This document shows positions 8,066 through 18,433 of a stretch of 64,000 bases of DNA, one piece after another; the first letter of the stretch is position 1; every line of letters starts with the position of its first letter. Made by a program: the position numbers and the translations under genes. Origin of the DNA: Fluviicola sp. XM-24bin1 (GTDB lineage Bacteria; Bacteroidota; Bacteroidia; Flavobacteriales_D; Crocinitomicaceae). The notes under the pieces were generated by a model. That model was not told where the DNA came from and ran no database searches. It saw only the letters and a program-made list of their open reading frames with translations. The DNA is taken from the NCBI GenBank assembly GCA_003149635.1, contig QCWI01000003.1:1-64000 (forward strand), read 5' to 3'.

Positions 8066-10822
8066 ATGAATCGTCTGTTCTTATTTCTAGCGACATTCGG
8101 TACTGGAACGCTTGGGTTCAGTCAGGTCCTCGACGTTACACCAGCTTTCCCTACTATTAATGACAACGTGACCATTATTTATAATGCTCAGGAAGGAAAC
8201 GGAGCTTTGCCCGGAGTTACCCCTGTATATGCACATACAGGCGTTATTACCGATCAAAGTACTTCTCCTACCAACTGGTTATTTACTCAGGGAACTTGGG
8301 GAACGGCAGATGCTTCAGTTCTAATGACCGATCTCGGTTCTGATTTGCACTCCATTACCATCGACTTGGATCAATTCTACGGATTTCCCGGAACAACGGT
8401 GGTGGAGCAAATGGCATTTGTTTTCAGAAATGCTGACGGATCCATCGTGGGACGTGCTTCAGACGGTTCGGATATTTATTATCCCGTTTATCCAACAAAC
8501 GCAGGATTTCTTGCCCGTTTCTTCACTCCAGAAGATGTGGAATTAGTCAACGTCGGAGGACAATTGGACATCGTTGCCAAATCGAATGAACTGGCGACAC
8601 TATCTATTTACGACAACGGAATTTTAGAAGCCTCCGTTTCGAATCAAGACATTATCAATCATACGTTAACCGCGACGACTCCAGGTGAGCACGAATTGGT
8701 TTTGGTAGCCGACAATGGAACCACTACCGTAAACGATACCGTAACGTATATTGTAAACCCTCCGATCAATGTAATCGATCCACCGGCTGGAACATTGGGC
8801 GGATTGAATCACGTGGATCCAACGACCGTGCGCTTGCAATTGTACGCTCCAGATAAAGAAAATATCTACGTAATCGGAGACTTCAACAACTGGACTCCAG
8901 GAATTGCATATCACATGAATCGTGGAACGGACAACGCTACATGGTGGATCGACATTCTGGGATTGACACCTGGAACGCGTTACGGATACCAATACTATAT
9001 TGACGGAGAGCTGAAATTGGCCGATCCATTAAGTGAATTAATCGCCGATCCGAACAACGATAATTCTATTTCAGCAGAAACGTATCCAAATCCATACCCG
9101 TACCCAGCGGAAGCAGGTGGATTTGTTACCCTTTTCGAAACCGATCCAACGCCATTCAACTGGCAACACGATGCAGTTGCGATGCCGGCTCAGGAAGATC
9201 TAATTATTTACGAATTGTTGGTGCGCGATTTCGTGGCAAAACGTAATTACTTGACCATCATCGACTCCTTGGATTATCTAGAGAACTTGGGAATCAATGC
9301 GATTGAATTGATGCCTGTAAACGAATTCGAAAACAACGACAGCTGGGGATACAACCCAAGCTTCCACATGGCATTGGATAAATACTATGGAACGCCGGAG
9401 CATTTCAAAATGTTTGTAGATGCGTGTCACGAACGCGGCATTGCGGTCATCATGGACATCGCTTTGAACCACACTTTTGGTCAGGCTGCACTATTAAATA
9501 TGTACTGGGACCCTGTGAATCAGCAACCTGCTGCGAACAACCCTTGGTACAATGCTGTTTGTCCCCACCCGCCTTTCTGTTGGGGATACGATCTGGATCA
9601 CACGGCGCAAGCGACGCAAGATTACATCGATCGCGTAAACAAGTATTGGATTGAGGAATTCCACATCGATGGATACCGATTCGATTACACCAAAGGATTC
9701 ATCAACAACTCCAATGGATTTGATCAAAACCGTATTGATTTGTTGAAGCGTATGGCCGATACCATTTGGACTGTCGATCCTGATTCCTATATCATTTTAG
9801 AACACTGGGCAGATAACAACGAGGAAATCCAATTGTCTGATTACGGAATGATGCTTTGGGGGAACGTAACGCACGACTACGCAGAAGCTGTAAAAGGATA
9901 TTCTTCGAACCTCAACAACGCGATGCACGATTACCGAGGATGGAACGATCCGCATTTGGTAACGTATGTTGAAAGTCACGATGAAGAGCGTGTGATGTAT
10001 GGATCATTGACCTTCGGGAATCAATCGAATCCAGCGCACAATCCAAGAGATTATCATATTGCCATGCAACGAAGCGAAGCGGCAGCGGTTACCATGTTGA
10101 CCATGCCCGGGCCAAAGATGATCTGGCAATTTGGAGAATACGGCTACGATATTTCTATCGATTACATCTGTCGTGTATGTCCGAAACCAGTGTTATGGAA
10201 CTACCTTCAGGAGGCCAACCGACAACACATGTATGAAGTGTACAGCGCGACGTTGTTCTTGAGAAATAACTATCCAACGTTTACGTCTCAGAACTTCTCG
10301 TATTCATTGACTTCATCGTTCAAGAAAATGACCTTGTTAGATCCGTCGATGGATGCGGTGGTATTCTCACACTTCGGATTGGATTCTGCGAGCGCCATTG
10401 CTGGATTCCCAAATACAGGAACTTGGTATGAGTACTTCACAGGGGATTCCATTGAAGTAACAAACGTGAATATGCAACTTCCATTCGCACCGGGTGGATA
10501 CGTGATTTACACGAGTGAGCCTTTGCCTACTCCAAACATTATCAGTACTTTAGACATAGAGGAGATTGAAGAACAATCGACTTCATTCAACGTTTACCCG
10601 AACCCTACAGTAGATGCCATTCAACTGCCGAATGAAATGCATGAAAGTCCATTGCATTACATGGTCGTGGATGCGAGTGGCAGAACTATAATGTCGAACT
10701 TGTTCGATGCGAGGCCTTCCATACATACCTCCATCGACGTAAGCACATTGACTACGGGAACGTACCAACTTTTCGTAGAAATTGACGGCCATATTTCGAG
10801 TTCCACATTTATAAAGAAATGA
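8066..10822 (+). CDS. Secreted GH13 alpha-amylase family enzyme, T9SS type A
   Basis: 918 residues. A signal peptide (to FSQ) is followed by two beta-sandwich domains. The second (about 255-345, VRLQLYAPDKENIYVIGDFNNW) is a CBM48/E-set domain as in branching or debranching GH13 enzymes. The GH13 barrel runs about 380-800. It carries IELMPVNEFENN, DIALNHTFG (region II), YRFDYTKGF (nucleophile Asp), ILEHWADN (acid/base Glu) and YVESHDEERVMYG (third Asp). The C-terminus is a type A T9SS domain (VYPNPTVDAIQLP). Predicted to cut starch-type alpha-glucans outside the cell. The next gene starts one base after its stop codon. Confidence 0.9.
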   Translation: MNRLFLFLATFGTGTLGFSQVLDVTPAFPTINDNVTIIYNAQEGNGALPGVTPVYAHTGVITDQSTSPTNWLFTQGTWGTADASVLMTDLGSDLHSITIDLDQFYGFPGTTVVEQMAFVFRNADGSIVGRASDGSDIYYPVYPTNAGFLARFFTPEDVELVNVGGQLDIVAKSNELATLSIYDNGILEASVSNQDIINHTLTATTPGEHELVLVADNGTTTVNDTVTYIVNPPINVIDPPAGTLGGLNHVDPTTVRLQLYAPDKENIYVIGDFNNWTPGIAYHMNRGTDNATWWIDILGLTPGTRYGYQYYIDGELKLADPLSELIADPNNDNSISAETYPNPYPYPAEAGGFVTLFETDPTPFNWQHDAVAMPAQEDLIIYELLVRDFVAKRNYLTIIDSLDYLENLGINAIELMPVNEFENNDSWGYNPSFHMALDKYYGTPEHFKMFVDACHERGIAVIMDIALNHTFGQAALLNMYWDPVNQQPAANNPWYNAVCPHPPFCWGYDLDHTAQATQDYIDRVNKYWIEEFHIDGYRFDYTKGFINNSNGFDQNRIDLLKRMADTIWTVDPDSYIILEHWADNNEEIQLSDYGMMLWGNVTHDYAEAVKGYSSNLNNAMHDYRGWNDPHLVTYVESHDEERVMYGSLTFGNQSNPAHNPRDYHIAMQRSEAAAVTMLTMPGPKMIWQFGEYGYDISIDYICRVCPKPVLWNYLQEANRQHMYEVYSATLFLRNNYPTFTSQNFSYSLTSSFKKMTLLDPSMDAVVFSHFGLDSASAIAGFPNTGTWYEYFTGDSIEVTNVNMQLPFAPGGYVIYTSEPLPTPNIISTLDIEEIEEQSTSFNVYPNPTVDAIQLPNEMHESPLHYMVVDASGRTIMSNLFDARPSIHTSIDVSTLTTGTYQLFVEIDGHISSSTFIKK

Positions 10823-10823
10823 T

Positions 10824-11972
10824 ATGAAACGTCTTGCTTTACTGTTCTCGTTTTGCCTGAGTCTTGCTCCATTTGCGTGGAGTCAGAACTTTGGTGAGTT
10901 TGCCTCGGCCATATACGTAACAGATTGTAGTGGATCTTCATTCTACAACACAACAGGTTCTGGCCCGAACTGCATTAATACCAATTGCGCCACGGTTTTC
11001 AATGGAGCCAACTTTGGGCCTTTTGGTCAGGGAACGGGTGAGCTATTACTAGCGGGAGCAGAAATCAAGACATGGAAAAATGCAGGAGGAAATGCCTGCG
11101 GAGCGACTTTGCATTATCGCGTTTATCCGGCTGGATCACCATCCGGAGGCTTTTCGACATTAAACATCCCGTTCAACGCCAATTGCTGCGCTGGAACTTT
11201 TTGCGATGGTCTAGGCCCGTGTGGTGGAAACGATCAAAAGTGGACGGAAACTACGGCAAGTATTGACCTTACTTCTAATGCTCCAGGGTTCTACGAGATT
11301 GAAGCGTACATCTCTTATTTCGGAGATGATTTCTCAAGTTCCGGATGTGGGATCACGAAGTTTGTAAACAACGGTGGAGCGAATTTCATTGCCTCTTTTG
11401 AAATTGCAGCGACAGGAAGTTGTGCTGTGCTCGCAGCCGATTTGCACCACATGAATACGACGTGTATTGGAGATGAAACAACGGTAATGGCAGAGTTGAC
11501 GCCAGATCAAGGAACGGAACGCATTGCCATTGAGAGAAAAGACGGAATGTCCTGGACAGAAGTTTATACAACAGAAACACTTGCTGGCTATGGCTCACCG
11601 ATCACGCTTCAATACTCGGAAACAAATTTAGGTGTGGCTTACTACCGATTGGTGGAATACGAATATGACGGCGATCGCATTGTGTTGCAAACGATCGCAG
11701 CCGAATGCCAGCCGGAAGATGATTTCTTCATTTCTCAAGGCCCAACGGGTGAGTTCTACCTCACCGTAAACGGATTGGAAAAAGACACCCAATTGGACTT
11801 AGCCATTTACGATGCCCAAGGGAAACTCATCGGCGTGAATAGCATTCAGCATTATGCGTCTAGTTCTGCGTTGCATGAGGTGAATACCGACGGTTGTGCC
11901 ACTGGTTTCTATCTAGTATCGGTTATGCAAGACAACGAGATCGTGAAGAATTTGCGGTTTATTCATCCCTAA
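10824..11972 (+). CDS. Secreted Cys-rich protein with T9SS-like C-terminus
   Basis: 382 residues, signal peptide ending AWSQ. A Cys- and Asn-rich N-terminal domain (20-195; NCATVFNGANFG, FNANCCAGTFCDG) is followed by a stretch similar to the fibronectin-like region that precedes T9SS tails (ERIAIERKDG.SWTEVY, YYRLVEYEYDGD). The C-terminal about 85 residues (LDLAIYDAQGKLI ... TGFYLVSVMQDNEIVKNLRF) look like a degenerate type A sorting domain lacking the usual xYPNP. It is translationally coupled to the amylase (one-base gap), so it may assist starch degradation; its own role is unknown. Confidence 0.65.
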   Translation: MKRLALLFSFCLSLAPFAWSQNFGEFASAIYVTDCSGSSFYNTTGSGPNCINTNCATVFNGANFGPFGQGTGELLLAGAEIKTWKNAGGNACGATLHYRVYPAGSPSGGFSTLNIPFNANCCAGTFCDGLGPCGGNDQKWTETTASIDLTSNAPGFYEIEAYISYFGDDFSSSGCGITKFVNNGGANFIASFEIAATGSCAVLAADLHHMNTTCIGDETTVMAELTPDQGTERIAIERKDGMSWTEVYTTETLAGYGSPITLQYSETNLGVAYYRLVEYEYDGDRIVLQTIAAECQPEDDFFISQGPTGEFYLTVNGLEKDTQLDLAIYDAQGKLIGVNSIQHYASSSALHEVNTDGCATGFYLVSVMQDNEIVKNLRFIHP

Positions 11973-11998
11973 GAAATTATTTTAGACTCAACTCTAAA

Positions 11999-12040
11999 AA
12001 GAAAGCGCCTATCCCAACGGATAAGCGCTTTTTCTTTTCG
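11999..12040. terminator. Bidirectional terminator between 10824 gene and gapA
   Basis: Imperfect stem AAAGCGCcTATCC / GGATAaGCGCTTT with a CAAC loop, A-rich on one side and T-rich on the other. It serves both converging transcripts. Confidence 0.85.
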
Positions 12041-12060
12041 TTCTTTGGTCGCAAAACTAC

Positions 12061-13056
12061 CTAAAGTCGATACAAACGTAAAGCTAGTTCTACCAGCTTG
12101 TTCGAATACCCCCATTCGTTGTCGTACCAAGCGACCAATTTGAAGAACGTATCACTCAGCCCTATACCAGCTTTCGCATCGTAAATGGATGTTCGGCTGT
12201 CTGAGATGAAATCCGAGGAAACGACATCACTGCTTTCGTATCCTAATATTCCTTTTAATTCATTTTCTGAAGCGTTTTTCATCGCCTCGTTAATTGCTTC
12301 ATAGCTCGTGGATTTTGACAATCGCACGGTTAAATCTACTACCGAAACGTTTGATACCGGAACGCGGAATGCCATCCCTGTCAATTTCCCTTCAATGGAC
12401 GGAATTACTTTAGCTACTGCTTTCGCAGCTCCCGTTGTTGATGGAATGATGTTGTCATAGCCTGCACGACCCAATCGCCAGTTTTTAGAAGATGTCGCAT
12501 CCACCGTATTTTGATTGGCCGTTACCGCGTGGATGGTGCTCATTAATCCTTCTTCAATTCCGAAATTATCGTTCAAAACCTTCACCATCGGCGCCAAACA
12601 ATTCGTAGTACACGAAGCGTTCGAAACCACATCGTATTCCGCTTTTAACTCGTCGTCGTTTACGCCTATTACAAACGTAGGTGTATCGTCTTTTGCCGGA
12701 GCCGAAAGCACCACTTTCTTAGCGCCCGCCGCGATATGTTTCGAAGCAGATTCCTTTGTCAGGAACACACCTGTACACTCCAAAATCACATCCGCTCCAA
12801 TAGCATCCCAGTTCAATTGCTCGGGATCGCGTTCATTCGTTACACGAATGCGTTGTCCATTTACTACCAGATGATCACCGTCTACTTCAACAGTGCCATC
12901 AAATCTTCCATGCGTAGAATCGTGCTTCAATAAGTACGCAATGTAATCTATATCGATAAGGTCGTTGATCCCCACAACTTCTACTGCAGGGTTGCTCATC
13001 GCCACGCGACAAGCCAGTCGACCAATTCTTCCAAATCCGTTAATTCCTATCTTCAT
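12061..13056 (-). CDS. gapA: Glyceraldehyde-3-phosphate dehydrogenase, type I
   Basis: 331 residues from the second of two adjacent ATGs ([13 protein letters not shown]). It carries the NAD-binding Rossmann motif, NDLID with the Asp that favours NAD over NADP, the catalytic cysteine motif [16 protein letters not shown] with the base histidine, and [11 protein letters not shown] near the end. It converts glyceraldehyde-3-phosphate to 1,3-bisphosphoglycerate in the cytosol. It lies just beyond the terminator of the maltose operon. Biologically it fits as the step that uses the glyceraldehyde-3-phosphate made by the nearby KDPG aldolase. Confidence 0.97.
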   Translation of the reverse strand: MKIGINGFGRIGRLACRVAMSNPAVEVVGINDLIDIDYIAYLLKHDSTHGRFDGTVEVDGDHLVVNGQRIRVTNERDPEQLNWDAIGADVILECTGVFLTKESASKHIAAGAKKVVLSAPAKDDTPTFVIGVNDDELKAEYDVVSNASCTTNCLAPMVKVLNDNFGIEEGLMSTIHAVTANQNTVDATSSKNWRLGRAGYDNIIPSTTGAAKAVAKVIPSIEGKLTGMAFRVPVSNVSVVDLTVRLSKSTSYEAINEAMKNASENELKGILGYESSDVVSSDFISDSRTSIYDAKAGIGLSDTFFKLVAWYDNEWGYSNKLVELALRLYRL

Positions 13057-13069
13057 CATAGTTTAAATA

Positions 13070-13104
13070 TAAAAAAAGGCTAAGTGTCAAGCAAACACTT
13101 AGCC
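13070..13104 (-). terminator. Terminator of the maltose operon
   Basis: Perfect 10-bp stem GGCTAAGTGT / ACACTTAGCC with a seven-base loop followed on the minus strand by TTTTTTT. It lies 48 bp after the stop of the 13152 amylase. Confidence 0.9.
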
Positions 13105-13151
13105 TAAATATAACCAAACTTATTGTATTTTTAACAATAACTTAATTCACG

Positions 13152-15494
13152 TTATTGTTTTACCACACTTTGGCGGATACTTTCGTCTCCATTGTTGATT
13201 TCAATAATGTACGTTCCAGCCTTCAATGCTTCCATTGAAATGGTCGCTGTGCTTCCCTGAATGGACTCTGTTAAAACGATTCTTCCATCCAAACTAAACA
13301 AGGTAATTTCTGATTGACCTGTAAGTTCAGAACTCAAGGTAACGTTCAATAAATCACTTGTTGGATTCGGGTAGATGTCTACTTTGTCCTCTGTCAATTC
13401 ACCCACATTCAAATTGGCTGTTTGATCACACGCACAACGATTTTTCACACCGCCTGTTGTAACGACTTCTGGTGCCTGGTAATTTACCTTCACCCAGCAT
13501 TTCTGTCCGTTTTGCGTATCCGTAGCATTTTTGATTTTGACCGTATGCCATCCCGAATACATTGGTGTGTAAGAGAAGTTGATCACCCCTGTTTGTGTAA
13601 TCGAATCCAAAGGATCACAGTTCTCATCTACGATGTATAAAGTAATTCCAGCTGTTGAATCTTCTGGGTACAATTCAATATCGATTGATTCTCCAGACTG
13701 CGGATAAACCTTTCCAACTACACGGCAATCAAGACTGTTGTCAGGCAACGCTCCACCTTGTTTCAATGATCCAATTTGGTAATCACCCAAATCATTCGCC
13801 ATTTCCCATTCCTGCGTCACGCGCAAAGTAGGTCGAACGTAGTTGTCTGTAATTCCTTGTGGCCCCCAAATTGAGTACCCGCGACGTCCTTCCAACGCTG
13901 TTCCGTTACACGGTGGAATATCGATATCAACCAATCCCCCTCCGTACACGGTGCGTTGCGCTGTTCCATTGGCTCCGGAGTAGTCCACCAATACAGTTCC
14001 ATCAGGGAATGTTGTTTGAACTCCTGTCAAATTTTGCCACTGATCCCAGCTATCGTTCACAGCCACCAAAGCTCTCCCCTGGCGCTCAATAACTAGGGCA
14101 TCTTGTGCTTGCCAAGGCACAAGGTAATCTCCGTCTTTGAAACGAAGGTTTTGGTGACACCAAAGGATATTTTCAATATCATTGTACACTGGCAATTCAT
14201 TCGTATTTGTCGGATCGTGATCGTAACGATTTCCTTGCGTTCCGATATTGAAGATGTCCTCGAAGAAAATCAACGGAGCACCATCCACCGCCATAGTAAT
14301 GGCATATACCAAGGATTTACGCGGATCGTTTGGATCAATTTGCTGTCCTAGCTGACTTCCAGAATCGTAACCTATGATGTTTCCGTTCGCGTCAAAAATC
14401 GGTCGGAAGGTATCGTGATTGTTCACGAACGGAACCGTTTTGTATCGATTCTGCTGCTGGTAATTTGGAACGGATCCCAAATCAAATCCTCCTAAGCCAT
14501 TTACAATTCCTGTAAATGCATTTCGAAGGGCGAAATCGAATGTTCCGGCGCGATCCTGGACTGCAGCAGCCCAACCATCAAGCTCGGCCATGCCTCCAAC
14601 CCATTCTCCAACGGCGTACATATCTGCACCTCCACTTGCCCATACGGCGTTGTACTGAAGGTTCCACATGAAATCCTCACAAACGTATGCAGGGAAGTGT
14701 TTCACGGCATCGATTCGAACTCCATCCCAGCCCATTTGCTTCTTGTACCAAATCAACCACTCGCGCATTCCTGTGCGCATGTAATCTGCTGATTGTGCCG
14801 GATTGTACAGTGCGTTACTGCTCAATCCGAAAGCATCTGATTCGTACGAAATGTCTGGTCCCCAGTACGGAGAATTGATTTCATTTGTACAACACGGGTT
14901 GTTTGGATTCGGATAGAAATTCTGCCAGTTTTTCGGAAAGCGCCCTTGCAAGGACAAATAGTAGTTGGCGCTATTACTCGTGATCGGAGTTGCATAACAC
15001 GCGTAGCGGAAATTCTTGAATTTACTTGTTGAAAAATCGTCCATGGCCGCTGGATCTTCTCCACCTTGACCAGAACCAGAACCCGCTCCTGTAATGTGAT
15101 TCAAAACAATGTCTTGAATTACATCAATTCCATTGGCTTTCAAGACGGCCACCATGCGCAACAATTCGTCTTTGTCACCCATTTTAGTTTTCAAGCCGTT
15201 CTTTTGGAATTTATCTCCTAAATCGTAATGATCGAAAGGTGCGTATCCCACACTTCCAGAATGCGTATTCTTTACATTCGGCGGAATCCAAACAGCGTCG
15301 ATTCCCATCGCTTTCAAACGTGGGGCTAACTCGGTAAGGTAATTGGCCCATCCAAGATTGAAATTGGAGTTGTAATAATCCCACCAAAACCCTTGTAAAA
15401 CTACTTGTCGCCTTGTGTTATTCACCTGACCGTATGAAGTAGTCATGGTAAACAATCCGAGCAACAACAGTATTAAGTTTAATGATCTTTTCAT
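13152..15494 (-). CDS. Secreted alpha-amylase (GH13), T9SS type A
   Basis: 780 residues. Signal peptide to SYGQ, then a GH13 barrel (about 28-470) of the bacterial alpha-amylase type starting VVLQGFWWDYYN. Conserved regions are DIVLNHITG, GVRIDAVKHF (nucleophile Asp), AVGEWVGG (acid/base Glu) and FVNNHDT (third Asp). A C-terminal all-beta amylase domain follows, then a beta-sandwich module (590-690) and a type A sorting domain (DIYPNPTSDLLNV). Last gene of the six-gene maltose operon (11-bp gap after GH65). It should generate maltodextrins outside the cell. Confidence 0.92.
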   Translation of the reverse strand: MKRSLNLILLLLGLFTMTTSYGQVNNTRRQVVLQGFWWDYYNSNFNLGWANYLTELAPRLKAMGIDAVWIPPNVKNTHSGSVGYAPFDHYDLGDKFQKNGLKTKMGDKDELLRMVAVLKANGIDVIQDIVLNHITGAGSGSGQGGEDPAAMDDFSTSKFKNFRYACYATPITSNSANYYLSLQGRFPKNWQNFYPNPNNPCCTNEINSPYWGPDISYESDAFGLSSNALYNPAQSADYMRTGMREWLIWYKKQMGWDGVRIDAVKHFPAYVCEDFMWNLQYNAVWASGGADMYAVGEWVGGMAELDGWAAAVQDRAGTFDFALRNAFTGIVNGLGGFDLGSVPNYQQQNRYKTVPFVNNHDTFRPIFDANGNIIGYDSGSQLGQQIDPNDPRKSLVYAITMAVDGAPLIFFEDIFNIGTQGNRYDHDPTNTNELPVYNDIENILWCHQNLRFKDGDYLVPWQAQDALVIERQGRALVAVNDSWDQWQNLTGVQTTFPDGTVLVDYSGANGTAQRTVYGGGLVDIDIPPCNGTALEGRRGYSIWGPQGITDNYVRPTLRVTQEWEMANDLGDYQIGSLKQGGALPDNSLDCRVVGKVYPQSGESIDIELYPEDSTAGITLYIVDENCDPLDSITQTGVINFSYTPMYSGWHTVKIKNATDTQNGQKCWVKVNYQAPEVVTTGGVKNRCACDQTANLNVGELTEDKVDIYPNPTSDLLNVTLSSELTGQSEITLFSLDGRIVLTESIQGSTATISMEALKAGTYIIEINNGDESIRQSVVKQ

Positions 15495-15504
15495 CGTTTT
15501 CTAC

Positions 15505-17799
15505 TTAAGCAGTTAATACTCTTGTGCTTGTTGATACGGCACCTCCTTCCAGCTCAATCTCTTTTCCAAACACACTCATTTTTACAGGTGCGGTGCCTTC
15601 ATTCTTTATTGAAACTTCATTTTCCGCGATGGAAAGCTGAAGCAAATTGTTTCTAAAATACATGTGGAAATTCAACGCTTTCCATTGGTCTGGTAATAAT
15701 GGATCAATGGTCAATCCATCTTCCAAAACGCGGATTCCCGCCATTCCTTCCACGATACTCATCCATGTTCCGGCCATACTTGTGATGTGCAATCCTTCTG
15801 CGACTTCGCTGTTGTAATCGTCGAGATCCAATCGGGAAGTGCGCAAGTAGTGACTGTAGGCCTGATCCTTGTCGCCTAATTTCGCCGCGATGATGGAGTG
15901 CAGACAAGGAGACAACGAAGATTCGTGAACAGTAAATGGCTCATAGAATTCATAATTCTCACGAATTTCTTCCTCGGTAAAGTGATTCTCGAAGAAGTAA
16001 ATTCCTTGCAAAACATCGGCCTGTTTGATGTACACCGAGCGCAAGATGCGATCCCATGACCAGTACTGATTCAACGGTCGTTCGTCTGCTGAAAGCTCAG
16101 AGACCGGAATCAACTCTTTGTCCATGAATCCTTCCTGCTGGAGGAATACGTTGGTGTTGTCCAATTTCGGGAGGTACACGTTGTCGACAACATGCTTGAA
16201 TTTCTCTACTTCAGCATCCGTGAGCAGACTTCCATCTTCTGCAAACTTCGCTTCTGTTTCCAATGCGTATTCGATACACCACTTTGCAGCGTAATTCGTG
16301 TACCAGTTATTGTTGACGTTGTTTTCGTATTCGTTCGGGCCGGTTACTCCGAGCATTACATACGCTTCTTTGGCACCTGACCAGTTAAAACGTTGTGCCC
16401 AGAAACGTGCGATTCCATTGATCACATGACGACCGTACATGCGCACGTATTCGAAATCCTGCGTGTGCAAGGTGTAATTGTGAATGGCGTATGCGATGGC
16501 TGCATTTCGGTGAATTTCTTCGAAGGTAATTTCCCACTCGTTGTGGCATTCTTCTCCATTCATAGTTACCATTGGGTATAATGCTGCACCGTCAGTAAAT
16601 CCTAATTTTCCGGCATTTTCAATGGCACGATCCAATTGGTTGAATCGGTACATCAACAATTGTCGCGCAACCTTAGAATCGGCTGTTTTGAGAAAGAACG
16701 GAATGCAATACGCCTCAGTATCCCAGTAGGTCGCTCCACCGTATTTTTCTCCGGTAAATCCTTTCGGGCCAATGTTCAATTTTGCATTCTTACCTGTGTA
16801 GGTCTGGTACAAATGGAAGATGTTGAATCGGATGGCTTGTTGTGCCGATGCGTCACCATCGATTTGAATATCAGCGCTCGACCAGATGTTTTCCCAAGCT
16901 TTTAGATGTGCATCGTACAAAGCGTCGTATCCGCCCAAATAGGCTTCCGTCACATTGTTGATCGCCGCATTCGTGGTGCTGAAATCCGAGTGATTGATCG
17001 TTGACGCTACCGAAACGTATTTTTTCAATGTGTATTCAGTTCCTTGTTCCAAGCGATATTCTAAGGTGTTTTCTACATACAATTCGCTGTCTTTAAAAGA
17101 AGGGTGAATCTCAAGTTGTTCTTCGTCACCTGACTTCCAGAATGAATAGCGCATTGCCGTTGAAACTAGGAATTCCGTTTTCTTCGTTTTCGCGCTGATG
17201 ACACCTTTTTTTACACCCACTTTTCGGCTGTCTTCCGTCCAGAAGAACTCCTCGTAGTTACTGTCCTGATTGGTCACGTTGTTATCCAAATAGACCTTAA
17301 ATCGGAAGTTTCCGGAGAAGTTAATCGGAGTGATTTTGTAGGAAATCGCAGCGATCTCTTCGTTGTCCATGGAGCAGAATCGCGTGGAGTGAATTTCCAC
17401 TTCTCTATCATTGTCCAAAAGCACTCGGAATCGACGTTCCAAAACGCCCCGTTTCATGTCCAATTCACGGTAGAACGATTTCACCGTTACTTTTGCCAGG
17501 TCAATTTCCTGACCTTCACATTTAACTTTAATGCCAATCCAATTGCACGAGTTCAATACTTTCGCGAAGTACTCTGGATATCCATTTTTCCACCAACCAA
17601 CACGTGTTTTGTCGGGGTAGTACACACCTCCCACATAGCTTCCTTGCAACGATTCTCCGCTGTATTGTTCTTCGAAGTTGGCACGTTGCCCAAAGCTTCC
17701 GTTTCCAATAGCAAAGATGCTTTCCGCTGCTTCTTGCTTCTCGGGATCAAAATTGTTTTGGATGATCTTCCACTCGTCTATTTCAAACAGATTCTGCAT
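15505..17799 (-). CDS. GH65 glycoside phosphorylase, likely maltose phosphorylase
   Basis: 764 residues, the usual length for GH65 phosphorylases, with no signal peptide, so cytosolic. The N-terminal beta-sandwich carries SIFAIGNGSFGQRANFEE and the (alpha/alpha)6 barrel carries FTGEKYGGATYWDTEAY. The catalytic acid Glu lies in MNGEECHNEWEIT, and the phosphate-binding loop near HESSLSPCLHSI. The reaction is maltose plus phosphate to glucose plus beta-glucose-1-phosphate. Kojibiose or trehalose specificity cannot be excluded from sequence, but beta-phosphoglucomutase directly upstream and amylases around it argue for maltose. Confidence 0.92.
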   Translation of the reverse strand: MQNLFEIDEWKIIQNNFDPEKQEAAESIFAIGNGSFGQRANFEEQYSGESLQGSYVGGVYYPDKTRVGWWKNGYPEYFAKVLNSCNWIGIKVKCEGQEIDLAKVTVKSFYRELDMKRGVLERRFRVLLDNDREVEIHSTRFCSMDNEEIAAISYKITPINFSGNFRFKVYLDNNVTNQDSNYEEFFWTEDSRKVGVKKGVISAKTKKTEFLVSTAMRYSFWKSGDEEQLEIHPSFKDSELYVENTLEYRLEQGTEYTLKKYVSVASTINHSDFSTTNAAINNVTEAYLGGYDALYDAHLKAWENIWSSADIQIDGDASAQQAIRFNIFHLYQTYTGKNAKLNIGPKGFTGEKYGGATYWDTEAYCIPFFLKTADSKVARQLLMYRFNQLDRAIENAGKLGFTDGAALYPMVTMNGEECHNEWEITFEEIHRNAAIAYAIHNYTLHTQDFEYVRMYGRHVINGIARFWAQRFNWSGAKEAYVMLGVTGPNEYENNVNNNWYTNYAAKWCIEYALETEAKFAEDGSLLTDAEVEKFKHVVDNVYLPKLDNTNVFLQQEGFMDKELIPVSELSADERPLNQYWSWDRILRSVYIKQADVLQGIYFFENHFTEEEIRENYEFYEPFTVHESSLSPCLHSIIAAKLGDKDQAYSHYLRTSRLDLDDYNSEVAEGLHITSMAGTWMSIVEGMAGIRVLEDGLTIDPLLPDQWKALNFHMYFRNNLLQLSIAENEVSIKNEGTAPVKMSVFGKEIELEGGAVSTSTRVLTA

Positions 17800-17800
17800 G

Positions 17801-18433
17801 TTATAAGCTAAATTCTTCTAATGTATTCAAGTATTCATCCGCCATTTCGCGAATGTTTTCGTTTCCTACTGCGATGGCTTTGAATCCCCCTTTTTTGGCT
17901 GCTTCGATGCCACTTGCTGCATCTTCAAATACCACGCAATCAACAGGATTCAACCCAGCGGCTTTGGCTCCTTTCAAAAATACCTCAGGATCTGGTTTTG
18001 CATTGGCTACATCATTTCCATCTACGATATGATCGAAGGTCTCCAACAATCCAAGTTTGTCTAGAATGAATCGCGCATTTCGACTGGAAGATCCAATCAT
18101 TACTTTCACGCCTTCGTTCTTAGCATCCTTCAGCACTTTTTCAACTCCCGGAAGGATGTTCGCTCCCGATAATGCACCTAAAGATTCGCGGTAGAATTCG
18201 TTCTTTTTGACCAACAATTCCTCAAAGCGATCTTCTTCAATCGTTGTACCGCTGTTCTTCAAAATGAAACGCAACGAATCCGCACGACTCACGCCCTTCA
18301 AATTCTCGTTCACCTCTTCATCAAAGTGCAGATTGAGCATCGCAGCAATTTGCTTCCACGATTCAAAATGGTTTCTTTCGGTAGATACCACTACTCCATC
18401 CAAATCAAATATGAGTCCTTTGATAGCTCCCAT
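17801..18433 (-). CDS. pgmB: Beta-phosphoglucomutase
   Basis: 210 residues, HAD superfamily with a C1 cap. DLDGVVVSTERNHF contains the nucleophile Asp and the acid/base Asp of motif I (DxD-like DLDGV), with GSSSRN (motif II), KPDPEVFLKGA (motif III Lys) and VVFEDAASGIEAA (motif IV acidic). It interconverts beta-glucose-1-phosphate and glucose-6-phosphate. It sits between the transporter (adjacent stop/start) and GH65 (one-base gap), the classical pairing for maltose phosphorolysis. A generic sugar phosphatase is possible from sequence alone, but the context strongly favours beta-PGM. Confidence 0.92.
   Translation of the reverse strand: MGAIKGLIFDLDGVVVSTERNHFESWKQIAAMLNLHFDEEVNENLKGVSRADSLRFILKNSGTTIEEDRFEELLVKKNEFYRESLGALSGANILPGVEKVLKDAKNEGVKVMIGSSSRNARFILDKLGLLETFDHIVDGNDVANAKPDPEVFLKGAKAAGLNPVDCVVFEDAASGIEAAKKGGFKAIAVGNENIREMADEYLNTLEEFSL

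Noticed and set aside
13084-13098. GTGTCAAGCAAACAC, similar to the sugar-regulon operator
   Set aside because: Only four of six right-arm positions match, and it lies wholly within the stem-loop of the operon terminator, which explains its symmetry.
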